Positions 1 through 6,697 of a DNA stretch of 9,594 bases are shown in pieces. Under the pieces are notes generated by a model. The model worked only from the letters and a program-made list of their open reading frames with translations. It had not been told where the DNA came from and searched no databases. This stretch comes from Candidatus Zixiibacteriota bacterium (lineage in GTDB: Bacteria > Zixibacteria > MSB-5A5 > UBA10806): the NCBI GenBank assembly GCA_003520965.1, contig DOTU01000217.1:925-10518 (forward strand). Reading direction: 5' to 3'. Each line of letters begins with the position of its first letter. The stretch's first letter is position 1. The translations under genes were made by a program, and so were the position numbers.

Positions 1-1026
1 ATTTTCGAGGCTGTGGAGCGCGAACTGGCCCGCGGCGGCCAGATTTTCTTCGTTCACAACCGCGTGGAATCGATAGAGGCAATTTACAGTTATCTAAAAC
101 GCCTTTTACCGGCAGTGCAGATCGGGGTGGGCCATGGCCAGATGGTCGAGCGCTCTTTGGAGCGGGTTATGTTAAATTTTTTGGAGAAAAAGTATCAGGT
201 TCTCCTGGCCACAACCATTATCGAATCGGGCCTGGATATCCCCTCGGTAAATACTATTATCATAAACCGGGCCGATAAGCTTGGCCTGGCCCAGCTTTAT
301 CAGCTTCGAGGGCGGGTGGGGCGCTCCACCAAGCGCGCCTTTGCCTACCTATTGGTTCCTCCGCTTAAGATGCTGACCGAAAAGGCCAGAAAGCGTCTGC
401 GAGCGATCGAGGAATTCACCGAGCTTGGTTCGGGGTATCATCTGGCTTTGCGCGATCTGGAGATTCGCGGAGCGGGAAATATCCTGGGGGCGCAGCAGCA
501 TGGCTTTATTGAGGAGGTAGGCTTCGATCTTTACTGCCGACTGTTAGAAGAAGCCGTTGCCGAAATCAAGCAAACCGGACCTGCGCCTGAGCGGATCGAG
601 CTTAAGATGCAAACCGATCTCGACCTTTTCATTCCCGAGTTTTATGTGGATGATCCCAATCTTCGAGTTGAGCTTTACCGCAACATTTCAGATATCCGGG
701 AGAGCGATCGATTGGGATCGTTTGCCGAGGAGTTATCCGACAGGTTCGGGCCGTTACCGGAGGCGCTGGAAAATCTGCTCAATCTGGCTGCGGCGCGTAT
801 CCTGGCCTCCAGGTTAGGCGTACAAAGATTGGTGTTTAAAAATGGCGAGCTTTTCCTTGAATTTCCCGGTGACCGGGAATTTACCAAAACCGAAATCGAG
901 GGTTGGCATAAGCGAGTGCAAAGCAAGATGGAATTTAAATCGTTCAATGGGCTTAAGATGCAGGTGAAGCTTAAAGACCATACCGGGGAAATACTCAAAA
1001 AGACCTTGCAGGCACTCCTGGGTTGA
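1..1026 (+). CDS. mfd: Transcription-repair coupling factor Mfd, C-terminal part (5' end outside window)
   Basis: Mfd is a cytoplasmic double-stranded DNA translocase that pushes or removes RNA polymerase stalled at lesions and recruits UvrA. The frame is open from base 1, so only the last 341 residues are present; full-length Mfd is about 1,150 residues. Numbering within the fragment, the second half of the RecG-like motor is visible: the motif IV region (GGQIFFVHNR), motif V near 70-80 (ATTIIESGLDIP), and motif VI QLRGRVGR at 101-108. The Mfd/RecG TRG-type region follows at about 121-168 (LRDLEIRGAGNILGAQQHG). The rest matches the C-terminal TRCF domain, which normally contacts the UvrA-binding domain. 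RecG shares the motor and TRG motif but lacks this C-terminal domain, so Mfd is preferred. No frameshift is visible and the gene ends in TGA. The next gene begins 67 nt downstream on the same strand. Confidence 0.97.
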   Translation: MFEAVERELARGGQIFFVHNRVESIEAIYSYLKRLLPAVQIGVGHGQMVERSLERVMLNFLEKKYQVLLATTIIESGLDIPSVNTIIINRADKLGLAQLYQLRGRVGRSTKRAFAYLLVPPLKMLTEKARKRLRAIEEFTELGSGYHLALRDLEIRGAGNILGAQQHGFIEEVGFDLYCRLLEEAVAEIKQTGPAPERIELKMQTDLDLFIPEFYVDDPNLRVELYRNISDIRESDRLGSFAEELSDRFGPLPEALENLLNLAAARILASRLGVQRLVFKNGELFLEFPGDREFTKTEIEGWHKRVQSKMEFKSFNGLKMQVKLKDHTGEILKKTLQALLG

Positions 1027-1078
1027 GGTAAATTTAATATATATGGTACAAGTGCAATATTGGCGTTCAAAACTTGGC

Positions 1079-1083
1079 AAGGA
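1079..1083 (+). promoter_or_regulatory. Ribosome binding site that favours the 1094 start
   Basis: AAGGA lies 10 nt before ATG 1094. An in-frame ATG at 1043 would add 17 polar residues ahead of the hydrophobic signal sequence and has a poorer site upstream. The later start places a lipoprotein-type signal peptide exactly at the N-terminus. The 67-nt gap after mfd (1027-1093) is AT-rich. I could not assign a convincing -35/-10 pair in it, though a weak promoter there cannot be excluded. Confidence 0.6.
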
Positions 1084-1093
1084 TTATTTTATT

Positions 1094-2821
1094 ATGAAGT
1101 ATGCGTTAACGGTTTTGTTGGCTATTCTACCGGCACTCAATTTAGGTTGTTCAAAATCATCTAAAAATGCGGAAGATGCACGTTTTTCCGATAAGCGCGT
1201 AGTCCTTCAGGAAAGCGATAACAAGCTCACCCTGGGTGATGTTGCCAAACATTTTTCGGCGGTAAAATTTGAGAGCGCTCAACAAGAGTTCGATCTTAAA
1301 AAGGATTTTGTCGAGGAAACCCTGGAACGGTTTCTTCTAATCAAGGGGGCCCAAGAGGCAGGTATCCAACCGAAGCTTGATACTGCTGTTGTGCAGCGAA
1401 ACCTAATTCAGAGCTACCTGGATAATACTATCGTAAATAAAATTAAAACCACCGATAGCGACGTGGACGTTTTCTTCGCAAAATATGGCGGCGAGATAGA
1501 GCTTGGCATAATCCTGGTCTACGATTCCACTCAAGCCGACAGTCTTTTTCGGGCCTTGAAAAAGGGAGACGATTTTGAGCAGTTGGCCAGGCAGTTCAGC
1601 CGGGAAAGATATAGCGCGGAAAAGGGTGGAAACCTGGGGTATCGCTCTTATGATAAAACGGGGCCAGATGTCCGCGATATAGCCTTCAACCTTATAATTG
1701 GCGAGTTCTCGCGTCCCATCCACACCAAGTCCGATTGGGAGATTATTAAGGTCTACGACCATATTAAAAACACTAAAGCGGATTTGGAAAAATCGAGGGA
1801 ATTCTATCGAGGATTAACCAAGCAGTATCAGCGAAAAAAGGCGGTTCGCGAATTCGCAAACAAGATCCGCTCCCAAGTCCACTATACCATTAATCAACCT
1901 GTAATCAACCTGTTAATTCAAAAAGCCGATTCGATTCGCAACTCTGGCAACTATAAACCCGGTCTTCCAAATTCCGCATATCTGGACCCCAGATCTCTTT
2001 CCGAGAGCGATCTCAATATGTATATGGCGAAATTTGAAGGCGGCGGCGCAAAGGTTGGCGATTATATCAGCTATATAAGAGAAAATTACGAACCGGAACG
2101 CGCGCCAGATATTACTAACGGCGTTGCCATGGAGGAGATAATGGAGGGCTTGACTCTCCCGGCAGCCATTATCCGCAAGGCTATAAATGAAGGGTTTGAT
2201 CGGAGCGAGGTTTACTTAAGTGGCCTTGATTATCTTAAAGGAAGTTACCTTTATCAGAAAATGAAAGATAAAATCTATAGCACTATAGATACCCTTACAG
2301 AAGCCGACATCGCTAAATACTACAATGAACACCAAAATGATTTTTTCCTGCCCGATCAAGTTCGCGCCTCTGCAATTGCCGTGAAAACCAAAGATGAGGC
2401 GACTGCCCTGCTAAATCGGATAAAAGGAGGAGCGGTTATCGGCCAACTGGCTAAAAGCAATTCGCTCGATAAACAATCCGCGTTAAACAATGGAGACCTT
2501 GGATTTTTCACGGTCGCCAGATACACGGCCATATTCCAGGCTTGCGAAAACCTGCAAAAGGGTCAACTGGGCGGTCCAATCGAATATGAAAATAATTGGT
2601 GGATATTCATGGTTACCGACAAGATTAAGAAAACACCCAAAACACTTGACCAGGTACGGGCCGATATTATCGATTCGCTCGGGCGCAAATGGCGGGCCGA
2701 CGCCTATAAAAACTGGACTAACAAAAGGAAAGAGCAGACTCATTACACCGTGGACCTCGATCTTATCAAAAATAACCTGACAATGGGTCAACTCACCCAA
2801 ACAGGAAAGGAAACTAAATGA
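1094..2821 (+). CDS. Parvulin-like lipoprotein with two degenerate PPIase domains
   Basis: Predicted periplasmic, membrane-anchored protein of 575 residues related to SurA/PrsA foldases. It has a basic start, a hydrophobic stretch and a cysteine at 19 preceded by N-L-G. That is a lipobox lacking the usual Leu at -3, so lipidation is likely but not certain. Residues about 35-117 look like the helical SurA_N region. Two parvulin-like segments follow at about 134-222 (LKKGDDFEQLA, then GGNLGY) and 420-510 (NGDLGFF). They are separated by about 200 residues of mostly helical, unrecognised sequence. Both lack the histidines typical of active parvulins: the HIL-type position reads I139 and A427, and the GYHII-type position reads E216 and W503. 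Inference: a non-catalytic chaperone or scaffold rather than an active prolyl isomerase. Its stop overlaps the next start (ATGA). Alternative: divergent domains that use other residues. Confidence 0.8.
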   Translation: MKYALTVLLAILPALNLGCSKSSKNAEDARFSDKRVVLQESDNKLTLGDVAKHFSAVKFESAQQEFDLKKDFVEETLERFLLIKGAQEAGIQPKLDTAVVQRNLIQSYLDNTIVNKIKTTDSDVDVFFAKYGGEIELGIILVYDSTQADSLFRALKKGDDFEQLARQFSRERYSAEKGGNLGYRSYDKTGPDVRDIAFNLIIGEFSRPIHTKSDWEIIKVYDHIKNTKADLEKSREFYRGLTKQYQRKKAVREFANKIRSQVHYTINQPVINLLIQKADSIRNSGNYKPGLPNSAYLDPRSLSESDLNMYMAKFEGGGAKVGDYISYIRENYEPERAPDITNGVAMEEIMEGLTLPAAIIRKAINEGFDRSEVYLSGLDYLKGSYLYQKMKDKIYSTIDTLTEADIAKYYNEHQNDFFLPDQVRASAIAVKTKDEATALLNRIKGGAVIGQLAKSNSLDKQSALNNGDLGFFTVARYTAIFQACENLQKGQLGGPIEYENNWWIFMVTDKIKKTPKTLDQVRADIIDSLGRKWRADAYKNWTNKRKEQTHYTVDLDLIKNNLTMGQLTQTGKETK

Positions 2822-3690
2822 ACAGGCTGTATACGCTGATTGGAGCCGCGCTTTTGATTATCATCTCTTGCGGATCAAATCAGAAAACTGAAAGTACGTC
2901 GAATATCCCCGCCGGTAGCACCGTGCTGGCCAAGGTCAACGGCGAGGTTTTAACATACGAAGACCTGAAACTGCAATTTTCCGCAGAATATAGAGATCAA
3001 TTGCGTGGCAAAGATCTTCAAAATGCGATCGACACCTGGATCAATACCGAGCTTCTGGCTCAACAGGGACGAAAGCTGGGACTCGACAAAGGCCCGGAGA
3101 TGGCTGCTATTATGCGTTTTCGTGAAAACGACGCAATCGCCGGACGCGTGATTGAAAGTGAAGTTACTATTAAGGCCGTTGCGAGTCAGGCGGAGATCGA
3201 TTCCGCTTACAAAGCTGAAGGAGATAGGTTGCGTGCCAGCCATATTATGGTCGGCACCGAACCTGAAGCCCAAGCCATCTATAACAGATTGAAAAAGGGC
3301 GATGATTTCACCAAGTTGGCGCAGGATTACTCGCTCGATAAACAAACCGGCGCTCAGGGCGGAGATATGGGATATTTCACAATCTCTCAGGCGGCACAAT
3401 TCGATTCGAATTTTGCCGAAGCAGCATCGAAGCTTAAGGTGGGAGACTATTCTCAACCGGTTAAATCCAGGTATGGCTACCATATTGTCATGCTGACTGA
3501 TATTGTAAAAGCCGGCTCCAGTCCTGATAGCCTGGGAATTAAAAGTCAAATATCGGAAGAACTAAAGAAAGCTAAGCAAAATCAGGCATTCGCGGGTCTG
3601 ATCGATTCTCTTAAATTGGCGGCCAAAATCGAAAAGTTCACTCCCCCCGGCCTCGACCTGGAAATGGCCCCGGATATGGAAGGAAAATGA
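2818..3690 (+). CDS. PrsA-like lipoprotein peptidylprolyl isomerase (single PpiC-type domain)
   Basis: Predicted lipoprotein foldase of 290 residues that would help exported proteins fold by isomerising Xaa-Pro bonds on the periplasmic side. The signal peptide ends in I-I-S-C with Cys18 as the lipidated residue, a good lipobox. Residues about 35-125 form the SurA_N-type helical region, starting with A-K-V-N-G-E-V-L. One PpiC-type parvulin domain spans about 138-228. It keeps the first histidine (H142 in RASHIM), the KKGDDF and GGDMGYF motifs, and the last histidine (H222 in GYGYHIV-type context), so it is probably active. The C-terminal 60 residues are helical and charged. Length and layout match PrsA/PpiC-family lipoproteins. 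The start is set by AAAGGA 6 nt upstream of ATG and by the 4-nt ATGA overlap with the previous gene. An identical overlap joins it to the next gene. It resembles the second parvulin segment of its upstream neighbour (SLDKQ...GD-G-FT), suggesting tandem duplication. Confidence 0.9.
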   Translation: MNRLYTLIGAALLIIISCGSNQKTESTSNIPAGSTVLAKVNGEVLTYEDLKLQFSAEYRDQLRGKDLQNAIDTWINTELLAQQGRKLGLDKGPEMAAIMRFRENDAIAGRVIESEVTIKAVASQAEIDSAYKAEGDRLRASHIMVGTEPEAQAIYNRLKKGDDFTKLAQDYSLDKQTGAQGGDMGYFTISQAAQFDSNFAEAASKLKVGDYSQPVKSRYGYHIVMLTDIVKAGSSPDSLGIKSQISEELKKAKQNQAFAGLIDSLKLAAKIEKFTPPGLDLEMAPDMEGK

Positions 3691-4958
3691 AAATTAAGCA
3701 TCTAATTTTAGCGCTTCTTCTTTCAACGATTGCTTTCGCCGAAACGATCGATCGCGTAGTGGCTGTGGTGGATAAGCAGATTATCCTGAAATCTGAGCTT
3801 GACGCCCAGTTGCAGCTTTACGCTATCCAAAACAAGATTGACCTCAGTCGTCCCGGCTTTCGAGATACGCTTCAAAGCCAGATGCTGGATCGGATGATTG
3901 AAGATAAAGTCCTGTTGGTGGAGGCCGAGCGCGACACCTCTATTAATATTACTAACAAAGATATCGAGACGGCCCTCACAACGCAGATCGAAAACATCAA
4001 AGCGCAGTTTGCGTCCGAAGATGCCTTCTTAGCGCAGCTGCGGGCCGAGGGGCTAACCCTAAAGGAGCTTCGAGCCCAATACCGCGACGAGGTTAGAAAT
4101 CAACTTCTTAAGGAGAAATTCATTCAACAGAAACTCGAGAAGGTGCATATCTCGTCGGGCGAGGTCAAAGAGTTCTACGAAACTAATCGCGACTCGCTTC
4201 CGGAAAAACCGGCTGGCGTGCGCCTGGCGCATATTCTAATCAGCACTACTCCCGGTCAGGCTACGCAAGATTCGCTCCGGCAGTTTGCCCAGCTAATCCG
4301 CAGCAAAGCCCTTTCTGGCGATGATTTTTCCACTCTGGCTAAAAGCTACTCACAGGATCCCAGCTCTGTTGACGGCGGCGATCTGGGCTGGTTTTCCAGG
4401 GGCGCGATGGTGCCCGAGTTTGATACGGCGGCTTTTGCGCTCCAGCCGGGACAGATTTCCGATGTGGTCAGGACGCAGTATGGTTTTCATATCATAAAAT
4501 GCACTGGCAAAAAAGAGGACAAGATTCGGGTCAGCCATATCCTTATCCGTCTGACACCATCCGACGAAGACCTCCAGGCAAAAAAGGCTTTGGCCGATAG
4601 TATTTATAATCTGCTTCAAAACGGCGTAAATTTCGCCGACCTGGCCCACCAATTCTCGGATGATGAGAATTCTCGCGATTCCGGTGGGGAGCTTGGCTGG
4701 TACTCCGCCGACAATCTGATGCCGGGCTTTAAGGAGGCCTTGGCCGATCTGGATACCAATCAGGTTACCCAGCCCGTATCAAGCGACTTTGGACTTCACG
4801 TTATCAAGCTTGAGGAGCGGCGCGTAGGCAGCCCGATCGATCCCAAAGAAGATTACGATACGTTGGCCGAAATGGCCCGTCGGCAGAAAACCCAAAAACA
4901 GCTTGAGGAATATATCACCAAGGTATCAGCCGGGATGTATATCGACAAGAGGTTGTAA
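3687..4958 (+). CDS. surA: SurA-like periplasmic chaperone/peptidylprolyl isomerase, two PpiC domains
   Basis: SurA escorts unfolded outer-membrane proteins across the periplasm to the BAM complex. This protein has 423 residues, very close to E. coli SurA (428). A Sec signal peptide ends in A-F-A with probable cleavage after residue 18, leaving a soluble mature protein that begins E-T-I-D. Residues about 19-165 are the SurA_N chaperone module (RVVAVVDKQIILKSELD). Two parvulin domains follow at about 178-272 and 280-375. Both keep the paired histidines: H182 in AHILI and H268 in GFHII, then H284 in SHILI and H371 in GLHVI. Both also keep GGDLGWF / GGELGWY. In E. coli SurA the first domain is inactive, so having both look intact is mildly different. 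The C-terminal helix near 395-423 fits the family. SD-like GGAAGGA precedes the ATG, which overlaps the previous stop. The gene name rests on architecture and length; an equivalent two-domain PpiC paralogue is possible. Confidence 0.9.
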   Translation: MKIKHLILALLLSTIAFAETIDRVVAVVDKQIILKSELDAQLQLYAIQNKIDLSRPGFRDTLQSQMLDRMIEDKVLLVEAERDTSINITNKDIETALTTQIENIKAQFASEDAFLAQLRAEGLTLKELRAQYRDEVRNQLLKEKFIQQKLEKVHISSGEVKEFYETNRDSLPEKPAGVRLAHILISTTPGQATQDSLRQFAQLIRSKALSGDDFSTLAKSYSQDPSSVDGGDLGWFSRGAMVPEFDTAAFALQPGQISDVVRTQYGFHIIKCTGKKEDKIRVSHILIRLTPSDEDLQAKKALADSIYNLLQNGVNFADLAHQFSDDENSRDSGGELGWYSADNLMPGFKEALADLDTNQVTQPVSSDFGLHVIKLEERRVGSPIDPKEDYDTLAEMARRQKTQKQLEEYITKVSAGMYIDKRL

Positions 4959-5218
4959 TGCGCCTTGACAGATTTTTATCTGTCGCTAAAATTTTTAAAA
5001 GCCGATCTCTGGCCGCTCTGGCCATAGATTCGTCAATGGTTTTCATCGATAGCTTAATCGCCAAGGCCGCCAGAGAGGTAAGGCCTGGCCAAATAATTGA
5101 AATCGATACCCCTCGTTTCTATAAAAAAATAGAGGTCATATTGTTGCCCGGGGGAAATATCAGCAAGAAGGAAGCCTCGTCGCTGTATAAATTATTAGAA
5201 GAAAGATTTAAAGATTGA
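4958..5218 (+). CDS. rqcP: S4-domain RNA-binding protein, RqcP (YabO) type
   Basis: Small cytoplasmic S4-domain protein of 86 residues. In Firmicutes, RqcP (YabO) binds the large ribosomal subunit carrying peptidyl-tRNA and, with RqcH, drives C-terminal alanine tailing of stalled nascent chains. The N-terminus MRLDRFLSVAKIFKSRSLA follows the family pattern, with R2, D4, F6, L7, K14 and R16 at the positions I recall in the B. subtilis protein. The C-terminal KKEASSLYKLLEE also resembles it. Hsp15 of proteobacteria shares the S4 fold and acts on similar 50S complexes, but it is about 130 residues with a basic tail absent here, so RqcP is preferred. RqcH itself is not in the window. The start follows AAGAGG by 5 nt and overlaps the surA-like stop by one base (TAATG). 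The stop overlaps the hflX start. In B. subtilis this gene also lies a few genes from mfd, which adds weak support. Confidence 0.82.
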   Translation: MRLDRFLSVAKIFKSRSLAALAIDSSMVFIDSLIAKAAREVRPGQIIEIDTPRFYKKIEVILLPGGNISKKEASSLYKLLEERFKD

Positions 5219-6513
5219 AATCGTTCCTGCACGAAACGTCAAAAAGGAAAATAAAACAGCGAGCCATACTCGTTGGTATTTATAAGAAATCTGATAAAGC
5301 CGTAAATGACGATGAGCCGCTCGATGAACTGGCCAGCCTCTGCCGCACAGCCGGAGCGATTATCGTCGGACGGATGACGCAGCTTGTGGAGCGCTTCTCC
5401 CCGGCCACACTCATGGGCAGCGGCAAGGTGGAAGAATTAGCCGAACTGGCCAAGCGCGAGAAGGCCGATATCGTGGTTTTTGATACCATCCTGGCGCCAT
5501 CGCAACAGGTGAATCTCGAAAAGCGTCTCTCGAAACAGGTCATTGACCGACCCGGATTGATTCTTGATATTTTTGCCATCCATGCTAAAACACGCGAAGC
5601 CAGAACCCAGGTGGAGCTGGCCCAGATGCAATATCTGCTTCCCCGTTTGGCGGGAGGTTGGACACATCTGGAGCGTCAGGAAGGAGCCATAGGAACCAGA
5701 GGCCCCGGCGAGACGCAGCTTGAGACAGATAGAAGGCTGGTGCGAAAACGAATCGGCGACCTAAAGAAAAAGCTTTCCGAGATTGAGGGCGAGCGGCAGG
5801 TTCAGCGCAAAGGACGAAGCGATCTGTTCAATATCTGTTTGGTAGGATACACTAACGCCGGGAAATCGACTGTTTTCAATAAACTGACCGGCGAGCGGGT
5901 ATTAGCTGAAGATTACCTGTTCGCCACGCTTGATTCCACTACCCGTCGGGTGAAACTTTCGCGACGCAACGAGGTGTTGCTCTCGGACACAGTCGGATTC
6001 ATCAGCCGCCTGCCGGTTTCGCTGGTGGCATCGTTCAAATCAACTCTTCTGGAAGCATCCGAGGCCGACCTGCTGTTACATGTGGTTGATTTATCGGATG
6101 AGAATTTCGAAGAGAGGATTTCGACTGTCAATACCATCCTGCAGGAAATTGGAGCGGGCGAGATTCCGATACTTCCGATTTTCAACAAAATCGATTTGAA
6201 AAATGATCCCGATTTATACAGGGCGATATTGGGCCGTTTTCCAGGGGCACATTTTATTTCGGCCACAACCAAAGAGGGTCTTCCCCGGTTGATTGCCGAC
6301 CTCGAAACCTATCTGGAACGCTCGCGAGTGACAATTGAGATAACAGTTGACGCCTCAAATGGCCGGATTCTTAAGCTTATTAATTCGCTAGCTTATATTG
6401 TTGAGAGCCGGGCCACCGACGAGACTATCGAGCTTAAGGTGAGACTCCCGAAATCGCGCCTGGGAAAACTAAAAGGCCAGGGAGTTGATTTCAGGGTGAT
6501 TGATGAGTCATAG
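5215..6513 (+). CDS. hflX: Ribosome-splitting GTPase HflX (TTG start)
   Basis: HflX is an OBG-like GTPase that binds 70S or 50S ribosomes and splits stalled or hibernating ones, notably in heat and antibiotic stress. The 432-residue length is typical. The N-terminal nucleotide-binding-like domain (about 16-130) is followed by the HflX signature GTRGPGETQLETDRR near 160-175 and a charged coiled coil. The G domain then shows G1 GYTNAGKS (211-218), G2 FATLDSTTRR from 236, G3 DTVGF (258-262), G4 NKID (324-327) and G5 SAT (349-351). A short C-terminal domain ends in LKGQGVDFRV. The start is TTG: an in-frame TAA at 5209 sits just upstream, and no in-frame ATG occurs before conserved sequence begins. 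The TTG overlaps the rqcP TGA (TTGA), with only a weak purine-rich site (AGAAGAAAG, 5197-5205), so coupled or reduced initiation is likely. Confidence 0.97.
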   Translation: MKSFLHETSKRKIKQRAILVGIYKKSDKAVNDDEPLDELASLCRTAGAIIVGRMTQLVERFSPATLMGSGKVEELAELAKREKADIVVFDTILAPSQQVNLEKRLSKQVIDRPGLILDIFAIHAKTREARTQVELAQMQYLLPRLAGGWTHLERQEGAIGTRGPGETQLETDRRLVRKRIGDLKKKLSEIEGERQVQRKGRSDLFNICLVGYTNAGKSTVFNKLTGERVLAEDYLFATLDSTTRRVKLSRRNEVLLSDTVGFISRLPVSLVASFKSTLLEASEADLLLHVVDLSDENFEERISTVNTILQEIGAGEIPILPIFNKIDLKNDPDLYRAILGRFPGAHFISATTKEGLPRLIADLETYLERSRVTIEITVDASNGRILKLINSLAYIVESRATDETIELKVRLPKSRLGKLKGQGVDFRVIDES

Positions 6514-6515
6514 GC

Positions 6516-6534
6516 CGGGCCGCCAGCGGGCCCG
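6516..6534 (+). terminator. GC-rich hairpin just after hflX, weak or Rho-assisted terminator
   Basis: CGGGCC (6516-6521) pairs with GGCCCG (6529-6534) across a 7-nt loop, three bases after the hflX stop. The following bases (ATTCAGTTTG) are not a real U-tract, so this is at best a weak intrinsic terminator. It may serve as a 3'-end stabiliser or Rho-related site. It sits where the first operon would be expected to end. Confidence 0.4.
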
Positions 6535-6621
6535 ATTCAGTTTGCGTCCCAATAAATCCTGTTCAATCAATTTTAATATATTACATGGCTTGGATTTATC
6601 TAATTAACCCCATGAAAGTTA

Positions 6622-6649
6622 TTGACAAGCGGGCAATTGAGCTTATATT
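6622..6649 (+). promoter_or_regulatory. Predicted sigma-70-type promoter for secDF
   Basis: A perfect -35 box TTGACA (6622-6627) is followed after 16 nt by TATATT (6644-6649), a five-of-six match to the -10 consensus. Transcription would start near 6656, leaving an untranslated leader of about 40 nt before secD. The location in the only sizeable gap between two gene blocks supports it. It is predicted from sequence only. A 29-codon open frame running through the same bases offers a competing reading. Confidence 0.7.
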
Positions 6650-6684
6650 GCTCGTCTGTATTAAATTAAAAGCCGTTACCGTTC

Positions 6685-6689
6685 GGGAG
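6685..6689 (+). promoter_or_regulatory. Shine-Dalgarno site of secD
   Basis: GGGAG ends 8 nt before ATG 6698, near-ideal spacing, and fixes the secD start just ahead of its first membrane segment. A second GGAGA (6693-6697) abuts the ATG and is too close to serve. Confidence 0.7.
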
Positions 6690-6697
6690 ACTGGAGA

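Noticed and set aside
1043..1093. Upstream ATG extension of the first parvulin-like gene
   Set aside because: It would bury the lipoprotein signal peptide behind 17 polar residues, and the site before 1094 (AAGGA) is better.
1027..1093. Promoter between mfd and the parvulin cluster
   Set aside because: The gap is AT-rich (TTAATATATATGG) but no -35/-10 pair with acceptable spacing could be placed. Read-through from mfd is equally plausible.
2950..3549. 199-codon minus-strand frame opposite the PrsA-like gene
   Set aside because: It overlaps a clear PpiC-domain gene throughout and encodes nothing recognisable.
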